From Lactobacillus colini (GTDB taxonomy: Bacteria > Bacillota > Bacilli > Lactobacillales > Lactobacillaceae): a DNA stretch of 64,000 nt. Below, in pieces: positions 17,161-25,666 of this stretch. Below the pieces are notes generated by a model, which had not been told where the DNA came from, did no database searches, and saw only the letters and a list, made by a program, of their open reading frames with translations. Position numbers and translations under genes: made by a program. Numbering within the stretch: the first letter of the stretch is position 1; the number at the start of each line of letters is the position of its first letter. The stretch is from contig NZ_JAGGLU010000007.1 in the NCBI RefSeq assembly GCF_017874575.1, forward strand, positions 47,754-111,753, given 5' to 3'.

Positions 17161-17204
17161 GGTTATAACCTCCTATTTATAATCATCTTTCTAAATGATA
17201 TTAT

Positions 17205-17237
17205 AATAGTTAGTAAGCGCTTAATCTAATAACTATT
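17205..17237. promoter_or_regulatory. Inverted repeat in the NMO-LysR intergenic region
   Basis: AATAGTTA (17205-17212) and TAACTATT (17230-17237) are perfect inverted repeats 17 bases apart, enclosing GTAAGCGCTTAA, which resembles a cre core. The site lies between divergent starts (17160 and 17270). A LysR operator is the natural reading, with possible CcpA overlap. Confidence 0.5.
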
Positions 17238-17269
17238 GAGCTAGTAATTATAACTAAAAAGGAATAATC

Positions 17270-18217
17270 ATGAGTAAAAGAATACTATATCAAATCTTAC
17301 AAGCAACGCAATACTCTAAAACCATATCTGAAATTGCAGAAAAGCTTTATTTTAGCCAACCTTATTTGTCAAAAGTACTTAAAAATGCCGAAAAAGAATA
17401 TGGCGTAACTCTAATTAAAAGAAATACTACACCTATTTCGCTAACTAATTCTGGTCTAATTGTTTTACAACACCTCCAAGTAATTTTAAAGACTGAAGAT
17501 GACTTAGAACACGCTCTAAAAAATCAAATTACTACTATGTCAATTAAAATACTAGTAACTAATCCATTTCTGTATGATTTAGTTCTAGATTTAATGACAC
17601 CATACATATTGGAAAATTCAAATATAGCTTTTGAAATTAATGCTTATCCAATAACTAACAGTTTAAAAGCAATTCAAGATCATAGTTTTGACATTGCAAT
17701 TGGTCGACGATACATAGATGAACAAGTAATTACCAAAAAAATTCCTCAAAATCAGGTTTTCACATTTATATCCAATAGTTGTGAAGTTTATGATTCAAGT
17801 AAATTAATTTTGCCTTTCAAATCTGAATATTTAGAAAGCCTAAAAGATGCTAGCTTTGTAGCTCCCGAAAATTCTGATGGCATTCAAAATTATATCCTTA
17901 ATCGATTTACTGAAGTAGGCATTCAAGTAAAAAATACTATCAAAGTTGATACTGTTAGTCATGCATGCTTAATGGCCAAGTCCTTAGGACATACTGCAAT
18001 GACTCTAGTTAGCAATTATGTTGCTGAAAAAATTGCTGGCAAAAACAACTATAACTTAATGGCTTTACCTGATGATACCCTGCACTTAGACAATGCCATC
18101 ATGACTAATCAAGAATCACGACTTGAGGTTAAAAAGCTAGCTCAATATTTACAACGAGAAATTACTAGTCAAATTAATCAAGAAAACGAGTTACTCACAC
18201 TTTCGACTGCATACTAA
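17270..18217 (+). CDS. LysR-family transcriptional regulator
   Basis: This is a 315-residue regulator with the N-terminal LysR winged helix-turn-helix (TISEIAEKLYFSQPYLSKVL, residues about 18-37) and a C-terminal periplasmic-binding-like effector domain. Length is normal. It is divergent from the nitronate monooxygenase gene and probably controls that gene and itself through the inverted repeat between them. The effector is unknown. Confidence 0.9.
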   Translation: MSKRILYQILQATQYSKTISEIAEKLYFSQPYLSKVLKNAEKEYGVTLIKRNTTPISLTNSGLIVLQHLQVILKTEDDLEHALKNQITTMSIKILVTNPFLYDLVLDLMTPYILENSNIAFEINAYPITNSLKAIQDHSFDIAIGRRYIDEQVITKKIPQNQVFTFISNSCEVYDSSKLILPFKSEYLESLKDASFVAPENSDGIQNYILNRFTEVGIQVKNTIKVDTVSHACLMAKSLGHTAMTLVSNYVAEKIAGKNNYNLMALPDDTLHLDNAIMTNQESRLEVKKLAQYLQREITSQINQENELLTLSTAY

Positions 18218-18250
18218 AAGCATCCCCTTTAGAAATTATCGAGGATGCTT
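18218..18250 (+). terminator. Hairpin after the LysR gene
   Basis: AAGCATCC (18218-18225) pairs with GGATGCTT (18243-18250). No strong T run follows, so it is a weak terminator. Confidence 0.5.
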
Positions 18251-18327
18251 AGCTTGCACGTTAAGATCAGCTCTTATAGTCTTTTATTAATTTATCGATT
18301 TTTTACTAGCTCTTTGTCAGTCTTTTT

Positions 18328-18402
18328 CTATTTTAAGTATTCGGACCAAGCGCCATAATAAATATTTATATTCAGACCAGTCATTCGAGTTAACTGCTCA
18401 AA
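18328..18402 (-). pseudogene. Possible C-terminal remnant of a rhodanese-type sulfurtransferase
   Basis: Between the LysR gene and the mannosidase remnant, a minus-strand frame ending in TAG (18328-18330) reads MTGLNINIYYGAWSEYLK. This resembles the extreme C-terminus of SseA-type thiosulfate/mercaptopyruvate sulfurtransferases (the LYxGSWSEW pattern). The frame is closed upstream by a stop at about 18403, and the mannosidase remnant follows at once. Only about 24 residues are visible, so this is a tentative call. Confidence 0.35.
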
Positions 18403-18406
18403 TTAT

Positions 18407-19579
18407 TTAATCAATTTGCTTAATAAAAGTTGCCATGCTATATGGTTCTATTATAAAGGATTGCTCAATATTATCTTCTAAGGCATTAGTTTGAATGTAG
18501 CCTTGATCTTTTAATTGATCTACAGCAACATCTTTATCAGACATGTTAGATAATCTTAAGACATAATGATCTTTTACAGAATATGCAGGATATATGGCTG
18601 ATACTTCACAAGGCAAGTCAAGATTCAGCCAACTTTCATTTTCTGTAATCTCTGGTAGATTATCAGGAAATTCAATATCCCAAATTTTATTGTCTAAGCG
18701 ATTTACAAATAAATTATACTTTTGCATTTGATATGAAACCGATGGACTAAGCCATTCATAAACAGAATGAGCAATATTAGCATCATTTAAATCCTTGCTA
18801 TCAAATGCTTCTAAACCAAACTCAAAAACATTTTTGCCTAATTCTTGAGCCATTGGTGTCGGCGTCATAGTATGCCCAACTGAAGTTGTATCACCTGATG
18901 CACGTCCAGGTCTCCAAATAAGGTTAGGCTTGCCTAATTCACCGGTTGTTGCCATTAAAGTAATAAACACGCTATTGCCAATTTTTTCATATTCCTTTTC
19001 ACCTTTGGCTAAGAAATAAAGCCCCCTTTCATTATCTTGAATACCTACTGACTTATCAAAAATATAAATATTAACTGGCTTTTCAACGAATTCATCGTTC
19101 CAGTTATCATTAATTGGTAAGTTTTCAGTATTCCTAAATCCGCCTTGAATTTGTGCATGAACAAATTTAGATTCAATACCAGTATTAAGTGCTAAGCGCA
19201 GACGATGAGAAAGCACCGTATTTTCAACTGTCAACTTACCTGATACAGCTTTGCTGGAAGAATTTAATGATAATTCAAGAATATATTGAACCTTCTTAGT
19301 TCTACCCGAATCATTGTTTCTGTCTTCAAGATCATAAGGAAGAACCCATTCACCCTTCAACACAAGCTTTTGATTATCATTAGCAGCATAAGCCTTAATC
19401 TCGCCATTCCAATCAAGTTTAACTTCGCGATCACCTCTTAACGGTGAAAAGTCATAGGTATCGCCATCATTTGCTTGATCATGCAGAGTAATGACATCTT
19501 TATATTCATGTTTATTACTCTTTAAGTTAAATTTACCATCTTCAAAGCTTTGGGTAACTAATTTCAAAAAAACATTTTA
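18407..19579 (-). pseudogene. GH38 alpha-mannosidase, C-terminal part only, truncated by an Rpn-type element
   Basis: The frame (about 386 residues) matches the C-terminal beta domains of MngB-type GH38 alpha-mannosidases, with NDGDTYDFSPLRGDREV near the start, then SHRLRLALNTG, GHTMTPTPMAQ and the end SFIIEPYSMATFIKQ. Full proteins are near 880-900 residues, and the catalytic N-terminal half with the zinc site and nucleophile is absent. The first usable start is a TTG at 19567 with no ribosome site, and a TAA lies four codons further upstream. The left end of Rpn copy B begins at 19580, so the gene was cut at the element. The 5' half is not found on the other side, so a deletion also took place. 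Confidence 0.85.
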
Positions 19580-19650
19580 CCGTTTTTTGCGTAAGTTATG
19601 ATGGAGGATAAATTTATCTCCTTCCAATAAATTACGAAAGGACGTATCAA

Positions 19651-20460
19651 ATGCTAAGAAGAAGTTATCTAGCCGGTGACTTTAAGCAAGATCTAACACT
19701 TGATCCAATCTTTGGTTATGTGATGAGTAAGAAGGAAAATTGCCTACACCTCTTGCAAATGGCACTACCAGAATTAGACATTCAAGAGATTGTTGACATT
19801 TCACCACAAAAGCCGATTGACCTAAACTTATTTGAAAAGACATCGAGATTAGATGTCTATGCTAAGGATAAGCAAGAACGTGTCTATGATATTGAGATGC
19901 AGAACTTGCCGGTTGATTTTTTAACTAGGAGGGCCTGGTATTATTTACGGCAGTTAAATATACCTAAGCCCGGAGAAGATTATGACCAAGTTAAAGCATC
20001 ATATGTGATTTTCTTTTGTATGTTTGATCCTTTTGATGAGGATCGGGCGGCTTATAGATTTGACTTTACTGAACAAAAAAATCATAATTTAACTATAGAG
20101 AATGTAGGACATTTGTTATTCTTTAATGCCAAGGGCAAGGACAGAAGCAACATAACGCCGCAGATGTCAGAGTTCTTAGATTATTTAAATGGTCAGACAG
20201 TCAAGAAGCCAAGTAAGTATATCATCCAACTAAATGACGACATTAAAGAATACACGAGAAAACCAGAATGGGGCGAGATTATGAATCAGATTGCTTTGAT
20301 GAGAGAAGCCATTAGACAAGAAGCCGTAGTAAAGATGATTGAATCTTATCGTGAAGATTTCAATCTTGATGATAACAAGATATTATCATTATTGACTAAA
20401 AGATATGGTGATGACTTCACTAAAGATGAGCTTCAAGAGATGATTGAACAGACTAAATAA
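19651..20460 (+). CDS. Rpn-family PD-(D/E)XK nuclease/transposase, copy B
   Basis: This 269-residue protein is nearly identical to copy A for about 200 residues and carries the same putative active site (D68, E82, Q84). Changes include PGENYDHV to PGEDYDQV and, in the C-terminal tail, loss of four residues (MREAIRQEAVVKMIESY). The two genes have diverged at many third codon positions, so duplication is not very recent. It is followed by a terminator hairpin and then by a free-standing C-terminal fragment of a third version. Confidence 0.9.
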   Translation: MLRRSYLAGDFKQDLTLDPIFGYVMSKKENCLHLLQMALPELDIQEIVDISPQKPIDLNLFEKTSRLDVYAKDKQERVYDIEMQNLPVDFLTRRAWYYLRQLNIPKPGEDYDQVKASYVIFFCMFDPFDEDRAAYRFDFTEQKNHNLTIENVGHLLFFNAKGKDRSNITPQMSEFLDYLNGQTVKKPSKYIIQLNDDIKEYTRKPEWGEIMNQIALMREAIRQEAVVKMIESYREDFNLDDNKILSLLTKRYGDDFTKDELQEMIEQTK

Positions 20461-20467
20461 AATTATT

Positions 20468-20490
20468 AAGGCGGCTAGCAAGTCGCCTTT
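20468..20490 (+). terminator. Terminator of Rpn copy B
   Basis: AAGGCG (20468-20473) and CGCCTT (20484-20489) form the same hairpin as in copy A, with a shorter T run. Confidence 0.75.
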
Positions 20491-20508
20491 TATCAACAAT
20501 GTTATTGA

Positions 20509-20722
20509 AGAATACACGAGTAAACTGGAATGGGGCGAGATTATGAATCAGATTGCTTTAATGAGAGAAGATATTAGACGTGAAGATATAGCAAAGATGA
20601 TTGAATCTTATCGAAAAAACTTTGAATTAACAGATGAAAAGATTTTACTACTGTTAACCCAAAGCTATGGTGACGACTTCACTAAAGATGAGCTTCAAGA
20701 AATGATTGAACAGACTAAGTAA
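20509..20722 (+). pseudogene. Free-standing C-terminal fragment of an Rpn-family gene (third copy)
   Basis: From EEYTSKLEWGEIMNQIALM to the end DELQEMIEQTK the frame is the Rpn C-terminal tail without the nuclease domain. Its middle differs clearly from copies A and B (REDIRREDIAKMIESY, then ELTDEKILLLLTQSYGDDF). The only upstream ATG in frame (20444) lies inside the end of copy B. An internal ATG (20545-20547) preceded by GGGGCGAG could start a 59-residue protein. It is either debris from another element or a functional small tail protein, because Rpn tails made from internal starts act as antitoxins in E. coli. Confidence 0.7.
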
Positions 20723-20757
20723 TCTACTCCGGTCTTTCAAGAATATAATCATAAACA

Positions 20758-20789
20758 AAGACGACCTTAGCACAAGCTAAGATCGTCTT
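20758..20789. terminator. Hairpin downstream of pgmB
   Basis: AAGACGACCTTAGC (20758-20771) pairs with GCTAAGATCGTCTT (20776-20789), with one mismatch and a 4-base loop. It ends the minus-strand pgmB transcript. Confidence 0.75.
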
Positions 20790-20825
20790 TTCGTCTATTA
20801 AACATTGGAGTGCATTTAGCACAAC

Positions 20826-21488
20826 CTATCTCTTATTAAATTCTGCTTCAATCTCATCTAAATTCAATTGGCTAGTATCAGGCACAATATAGTCAGCTTC
20901 CTTAAGCAACTCTTGGTTGCCAATTCCTACTGCAAACTGTCCTGCAGCCTTAATAGCTTCTACACCAGCCTTTGCATCTTCAAGGCTAATTACTTCATTA
21001 GCCTTCAATCCAGCGATTTTTTGTGCTTTGATATAAATTTCTGGATCAGGCTTACCATGTTTGAGTGTAGCTGGATCAACAATCCCATCAAATTCATCAA
21101 TAATGCCCAATCGTCTTAAGATCTTAGGGGCATTCTTAGAAGCTGAGGCAATGACGATCTTTAAATTATGCCGTTTGGCAGCTGCTAATAATTCAGGAAT
21201 ACCCGGCAGAATATCCTTAGGTGTCATAGTTTCAACTTGTTCTACGAACTTAGCATTTTTTTCTGCTGCAAGTTTTTCTTTTTCTTCTAAGCTATATTTA
21301 TCGCTCTGGTCCCCATATTTCAAAATTAAATTCAAAGAATCCATTCTTGAAATACCACGCAAGCTATCAAGCTGGCTCTGATTTAACTTTATCCCTAATT
21401 CTTTAGCCAAATTATTCCAAGCAGTCAGATGAAATTTAGCCGAATTGGTTAACACACCATCTAAATCAAAAAGCAATCCTTTAAGCAT
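20826..21488 (-). CDS. pgmB: Beta-phosphoglucomutase
   Basis: This 220-residue HAD-superfamily enzyme converts beta-glucose-1-P to glucose-6-P. Motif I with both catalytic Asp residues is GLLFDLDGVLTNSA (residues 4-17). The cap domain follows with GISRMDSLN, then motif II region VIASASKNAP, and motif IV VISLEDAKAGVEAIKAAG near the C-terminus. Length is typical of PgmB. It normally serves maltose or trehalose phosphorylase, but no such gene is in the window. The promoter holds the 12-base motif shared with the GH3 and MFS operons, so it probably belongs to the same AraC regulon. Confidence 0.93.
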   Translation of the reverse strand: MLKGLLFDLDGVLTNSAKFHLTAWNNLAKELGIKLNQSQLDSLRGISRMDSLNLILKYGDQSDKYSLEEKEKLAAEKNAKFVEQVETMTPKDILPGIPELLAAAKRHNLKIVIASASKNAPKILRRLGIIDEFDGIVDPATLKHGKPDPEIYIKAQKIAGLKANEVISLEDAKAGVEAIKAAGQFAVGIGNQELLKEADYIVPDTSQLNLDEIEAEFNKR

Positions 21489-21571
21489 ATTAAAATTCCT
21501 TTCAACATCTTTACTTAAATTTATTCTAAGGCTTGCTATTTACACCTACTATGCTTAAAAGAAATAACAAT

Positions 21572-21583
21572 TATGTCGATTTC
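21572..21583. promoter_or_regulatory. Conserved motif TATGTCGATTTC, site 1 (pgmB promoter)
   Basis: This exact 12-mer occurs again at 22678-22689 (complement) and 32690-32701. Here it ends 83 bases upstream of the pgmB start. The next bases, NTAGATT, are shared with the site at 32690. In gene orientation it reads GAAATCGACATA, the same as at the other two sites. Confidence 0.6.
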
Positions 21584-21601
21584 CTAGATTAATTATCAAA
21601 A

Positions 21602-22624
21602 CTATCCTTTAATTGCTTGCTTACGATATTCTGCTGGCGAACAACCGATAAATTTTTTAAATACTTTATAAAAATATGATGGATTCTCATATCCTACCTC
21701 CAAAGAGATCTTATCAATGGGCGCATTAGTAAAAGCCAGATACTCGGCTGCGGTATTTATTCTTTGAATATGGACTAATTTGATGAAGGTATAACCTGTT
21801 TTTTTCTTTAAATATGATGATAAATAATTGGGATTAAACCCAAAATGCTTAGCCATTTGATCTAAATTAGCCGTCCTAAAATTCTTTTCAATATATAGTA
21901 ACAGGGTCAAAGTATCAATTTCATTAACATTTTGTGCAGATTTTTGCACCTGCAAAACAGGATTCTTACCCGCTCCCCTGACTAATCGAACCAAGAGCTC
22001 TAATATCTCTAAGCGTATAATCTGATTGCTTTGGCTATCTGGGCGATAATATTCAGAAATAATATCATAAATAGTATTTACGACATGAGGATCGTGTTTG
22101 GTATGAAACAAATTAAATGCACCATGAGAATTAGTACTAGACAATAACGAGAACATTAATGATGAAACTGACTTAGCATTGGGGCTATGAGTTAAGAAAT
22201 CGAGATCATTTAAGGAAAATGCTGCCTTCTTCATTGCAATATTAATAACAATAGTACCATTAGATATTGGCTCTACCTTATGGATTGTCTTATTCCCCAT
22301 AATAATTATTTCATCCTGCTTCATGGGAATCTCTTCAGTTGGAGTACGGACAATACAATGACCTAATAGTACAACCATGATTTCGACATAATTATGTATA
22401 TGATATGGAACAAATGAATTAATTGGCTGTGTAGAAATTGAAATTAACTGTCCATTTCTCTTTAAAGACTTATCTTTTAAAGCTTCGAAAAATTCATACA
22501 CTGGTTCGCCATTAACCTCTTTAGCAATCATTGGTTTAAATCGTTCTCTAACCTCATCCCAACTCTGAGTTCTATTATTTTGTTGCAGCAATTCTAATAT
22601 CTCTGTGTTCATTTTATACCTCAC
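21602..22624 (-). CDS. AraC-family regulator (candidate controller of the GH regulon)
   Basis: This is a 340-residue regulator. A cupin-like N-terminal sensor region (PYHIHNYVEIMVVLLGHC, residues about 73-90) is followed by the C-terminal AraC double helix-turn-helix, with HFGFNPNYLSSYLKKKTG and the second helix pair YENPSYFYKVFKKFIGCSPAEYRKQ. It lies between pgmB (same strand, downstream) and the divergent GH3 gene. Copies of a 12-base motif flank it on both sides. The same motif in front of the MFS/GH operon 10 kb away makes this protein the best candidate for binding it. Confidence 0.92.
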   Translation of the reverse strand: MRYKMNTEILELLQQNNRTQSWDEVRERFKPMIAKEVNGEPVYEFFEALKDKSLKRNGQLISISTQPINSFVPYHIHNYVEIMVVLLGHCIVRTPTEEIPMKQDEIIIMGNKTIHKVEPISNGTIVINIAMKKAAFSLNDLDFLTHSPNAKSVSSLMFSLLSSTNSHGAFNLFHTKHDPHVVNTIYDIISEYYRPDSQSNQIIRLEILELLVRLVRGAGKNPVLQVQKSAQNVNEIDTLTLLLYIEKNFRTANLDQMAKHFGFNPNYLSSYLKKKTGYTFIKLVHIQRINTAAEYLAFTNAPIDKISLEVGYENPSYFYKVFKKFIGCSPAEYRKQAIKG

Positions 22625-22677
22625 ATTATTCTCAATAGCTATTATCTATTCTATATATAAATTATTAGCTAATATGT

Positions 22678-22689
22678 GAAATCGACATA
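22678..22689. promoter_or_regulatory. Conserved motif, site 2 (GH3/AraC divergent promoter)
   Basis: GAAATCGACATA on the plus strand is the complement of TATGTCGATTTC. It ends 87 bases before the GH3 start and lies 53 bases from the AraC start on the other side. Confidence 0.6.
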
Positions 22690-22736
22690 TATTTTATTAA
22701 ATTTAACAATAGTATCTTATCAAACTTTACTATAAA

Positions 22737-22752
22737 ATGTAAGCGTTAACTA
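22737..22752. promoter_or_regulatory. cre site upstream of the GH3 gene
   Basis: ATGTAAGCGTTAACTA fits the CcpA consensus WTGNAARCGNWWWCAW at 15 of 16 positions. It lies 25 bases before the GH3 start and should allow glucose repression. Confidence 0.65.
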
Positions 22753-22776
22753 AAGTGAAGATTATGGAGGTTTATT

Positions 22777-24480
22777 ATGGTTGATTTAACTGCAAAACCA
22801 TATTACTTAAACAAAGAACAAATAAATTATATTAAAAATAAACTCAAAACTATGTCTATCGACGAAAAAGTTGGTCAATTGTTCTTCGTAATTGGTCAAG
22901 ATGAAGACACTGTTGATATTAAAGAATTTATCAAAAAATACCAACCTGGTGGTATGATGTACCGCCCCGATAAAGCTGAAAAAATTAAGCGTGAAATTGG
23001 CCTTGCTCAAAGCACTGCTAAAATTCCAATGTTTTTCGCTGCAAACTTAGAATCAGGTGGTAATGGTATTGTCTCAGAAGGTACCTGGTTCGGCAATCCT
23101 CTACAAATGGCTGCTACTGATGATCCACACAGTGCTTACGAATTAGGTAATGTATCAGGACAAGAGGCTTCACAAGTTGGTAATAATATGTCATTTGCAC
23201 CGATTGTGGACATCGATAACAATTTTAGAAATCCAATCATGAATACCCGTACCTTCGGTAGTGATAAGGATCGAGTTATTAAGATGTCTGATGCCCAAAT
23301 AAAAGGGTTAGAAGAGAATCATATTATTCCTGTTATCAAGCACTTCCCTGGTGATGGAGTCGATGATCGTGACCAACACCTAGTAAGTTCCGTTAACTCA
23401 CTTCCAGCTGACGAATGGATGAACACTTATGGACAAATCTACCACCACTTAATTGAAAACGGTGTACCTTCAGTCATGATTGCCCACATTATGCAGCCTG
23501 CATGGGAACGCCGCCTGCAGCCTGGTATTGAGGATAAGGATTTGCGTCCAGCTTCAAGCTCTAAACTATTAATTGATGGTCTCTTAAGAAAGGTACTCAA
23601 CTTCAATGGCTTAGCTATAACTGACGCTACGCCAATGATTGGTTATAATGCGGCATTACCTAGAAAAGAATTATTACCTGCAACTATTAATGCTGGCATT
23701 GATATGATTTTATTTAATAAGAATATTGATGAAGACTATAAGTTCATTCACGAAGCTATTGCAGACGGCAAGCTATCAATGGACCGTGTTGACGAAGCTG
23801 TAACTCGCATTCTTGCTACTAAGCTTGCTCAGGGTATCATGAATACCAAAGAAGAAGCAACTATGGAAGTCCCAGATGTTATTGACCTACATTCTGATGA
23901 ACACCAAAAGTTAGCCCAAGAAGTTGCTAAGAAGGCAGTAACCTTGGTTAAAGATCGCGATCAGCTCTTACCATTAACTCCTAAGAAATACCCACGCGTT
24001 CGGTTAGTAGTCATGGGAGATTCTGATGATGGTGGTTTCAAAGAAGGTGGACATGTAACTGATGCCTTCAAGAAGGCTCTTGAAGATGAAGGTTTTCAAG
24101 TAACTATCTTCGATAAAAAGCACCTAGACTTCCATGAAATGTTTGAAGAAGGTGTGCAGGATATGAAGGATAAATTTGACCTAGCTTTCTATGTTGCCAA
24201 CGTCGAAACTGCAAGTAACCAGACCACTACTCGTCTAGACTGGATTCACTTGATGGCTGCCGATTCTCCTTGGTACATGAAGAGCATCCCTACTGTCTTC
24301 GTATCAACTGCTAATCCATACCACTTGTATGATATTCCTAACGTTTCAACATTTATTAATGCCTATACTGGTAACAAGCCTTCAATTGATGCTGTTATGC
24401 GCAAGGTAACAGGTAAGGAATCCTTCGAAGGGATTAATCCTGTAGACCCATTCTGTGGTGACTTTACTACTAGACTTTAA
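22777..24480 (+). CDS. GH3 glycosidase, beta-N-acetylhexosaminidase type
   Basis: This 567-residue cytoplasmic enzyme probably removes terminal beta-N-acetylhexosamine or a related beta-sugar. The NagZ-like barrel has MSIDEKVGQLFFV near the start and the motif KHFPGDGVDDRDQH (residues 188-201, including the H201 that serves as acid/base in NagZ-type enzymes). The likely nucleophile is D283 in GLAITDATP. A C-terminal GH3 second domain follows (from about 360) and makes it longer than NagZ itself. No signal peptide is present. It is followed, after a terminator, by an esterase gene. cre and AraC-motif sites lie upstream. Confidence 0.85.
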   Translation: MVDLTAKPYYLNKEQINYIKNKLKTMSIDEKVGQLFFVIGQDEDTVDIKEFIKKYQPGGMMYRPDKAEKIKREIGLAQSTAKIPMFFAANLESGGNGIVSEGTWFGNPLQMAATDDPHSAYELGNVSGQEASQVGNNMSFAPIVDIDNNFRNPIMNTRTFGSDKDRVIKMSDAQIKGLEENHIIPVIKHFPGDGVDDRDQHLVSSVNSLPADEWMNTYGQIYHHLIENGVPSVMIAHIMQPAWERRLQPGIEDKDLRPASSSKLLIDGLLRKVLNFNGLAITDATPMIGYNAALPRKELLPATINAGIDMILFNKNIDEDYKFIHEAIADGKLSMDRVDEAVTRILATKLAQGIMNTKEEATMEVPDVIDLHSDEHQKLAQEVAKKAVTLVKDRDQLLPLTPKKYPRVRLVVMGDSDDGGFKEGGHVTDAFKKALEDEGFQVTIFDKKHLDFHEMFEEGVQDMKDKFDLAFYVANVETASNQTTTRLDWIHLMAADSPWYMKSIPTVFVSTANPYHLYDIPNVSTFINAYTGNKPSIDAVMRKVTGKESFEGINPVDPFCGDFTTRL

Positions 24481-24487
24481 CATTTTA

Positions 24488-24516
24488 AGAGTGCAATATG
24501 TGTTGCGCTCTTTTTT
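24488..24516 (+). terminator. Terminator between GH3 and the esterase
   Basis: AGAGTGCAA (24488-24496) pairs with TTGCGCTCT (24503-24511), with one G-T position, followed by a T run. The next gene starts 20 bases later with its own ribosome site, so some read-through is likely. Confidence 0.75.
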
Positions 24517-24535
24517 ATAATACAAGGAGAAAATT

Positions 24536-25603
24536 ATGAATTACGATGAACAATTACAAGCATTATTGCAGGCTAACACTGAAGGAAATACTACTATCAA
24601 ATATGTACCTGGTAAAAATGAAAGCGGCTGGCTTTCAGATGATACTCGCAATGAATTAACTAATATGTTTGCCCATAATCCTATGTTTCAGAATATGGAC
24701 AAGCATGATGTTAAACCTAAAGCTACTCCTTCAATTCAAGACTTCCGTGATGGCATGGGCTCTAAGAACAAGAATGTCGCTAAACACGAGTTAATTATTG
24801 ACAATGAAGTCTTAAATGGTTCACTTATTACTAGAACTTATGTAAGAAGCGACTTGCAAGATAAGGTCCTCCCTGCCCTAATCTATGTTCACGGTGGTGC
24901 ATTCTATGGTGGCTCCGCTCTTGCAGTTGATAATGTAGCACGCGCTCTAGCAGACTTTGGTCCCTATCGTGTCTATAATCTTGAATATCCTCTGGCTCCA
25001 GAGCATCCATATCCATCAGCACTACTATCTTGTTACAACTTACTTAAATACCTGACTACTCATGCTAAGGAATTGAGGATAGATCCTAACAAGATCTATA
25101 TGTCAGGTGATTCTGCTGGTGGTAACTTAACTTTAGCCACTGCAATCTTAGATCACATTATTTTTAGGACTAAGTATCTTACAAGAACTGTCCTCTACTA
25201 CCCTGACGTTACGATGGTTAAAGAAGAAAAGGAAGAATTATGCAATCCAGACAAGTTCGAAGCTAAGGAGATGGAAGACCAGATTAAATCATTTATTAAA
25301 TTTTTTAGTACAGATGATTTAGCAGAAAGGATGTATGCCAATCAGCATGATCTACATAATCCTCTTCTTTCACCACTAAATGCAAAATATTATGAAGAAT
25401 TACCAGCTACCGAAGTAATTGTAGGTGAATTTGATCCTCTTCGCTTCCAAGGTCAGGCACTAGTAGATAAATTAAATAAAAACGGTGTAGAATCACATTT
25501 TGTGCTCTACAACGGAATGAGTCATGCTTTCTTAGATTCTATTGGCTACTATCCTCAAGCTGAAGACTCTATTAAGGAAGCTGTGAAGTTTTTGAATAAA
25601 TAA
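24536..25603 (+). CDS. Alpha/beta-hydrolase of the HSL (hormone-sensitive lipase) type
   Basis: This is a 355-residue cytoplasmic esterase-like protein. The HSL oxyanion motif HGGAFYGG (residues about 118-125), the nucleophile S193 in SGDSAGGNL, an acidic residue in VGEFDPLRFQG and the His in GMSHAFLD complete a catalytic triad. Length is normal. No signal peptide is present. A strong AAGGAG ribosome site precedes the start. It follows GH3 closely, so a deacetylase or deacylase role on glycans imported with the GH regulon is possible, but the substrate is unknown. Confidence 0.88.
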   Translation: MNYDEQLQALLQANTEGNTTIKYVPGKNESGWLSDDTRNELTNMFAHNPMFQNMDKHDVKPKATPSIQDFRDGMGSKNKNVAKHELIIDNEVLNGSLITRTYVRSDLQDKVLPALIYVHGGAFYGGSALAVDNVARALADFGPYRVYNLEYPLAPEHPYPSALLSCYNLLKYLTTHAKELRIDPNKIYMSGDSAGGNLTLATAILDHIIFRTKYLTRTVLYYPDVTMVKEEKEELCNPDKFEAKEMEDQIKSFIKFFSTDDLAERMYANQHDLHNPLLSPLNAKYYEELPATEVIVGEFDPLRFQGQALVDKLNKNGVESHFVLYNGMSHAFLDSIGYYPQAEDSIKEAVKFLNK

Positions 25604-25621
25604 AATCTTTACCAACTAAAA

Positions 25622-25661
25622 ATGCGTTCATGTTATTATCTTTAGCATGAACGTATTTTTC
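25622..25661. terminator. Bidirectional terminator between the esterase and SemiSWEET genes
   Basis: ATGCGTTCATG (25622-25632) pairs with CATGAACGTAT (25646-25656) around a 13-base loop, with Ts on the plus strand following. Confidence 0.75.
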
Positions 25662-25666
25662 ATTGA

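Larger units (their letters stand above)
19580..20503 (+). mobile_element. Rpn-type element, copy B
   Basis: This is the second copy of the unit seen at 13441-14378. It has the same left end (CCGTTTTTTGCGTAA), leader, gene, hairpin and right tail (ATCAACAATGTT, ending at 20503). Differences from copy A are mostly synonymous in the gene plus a short deletion in the tail. The left end cuts the mannosidase gene. Confidence 0.75.

Noticed and set aside
13441..20503. Rpn copies A and B as ends of one composite transposon carrying the ATPase, NMO and LysR genes
   Set aside because: Both copies are in direct orientation with no matching outer target repeat, and the left flank of each cuts a different gene, which points to two separate insertions.
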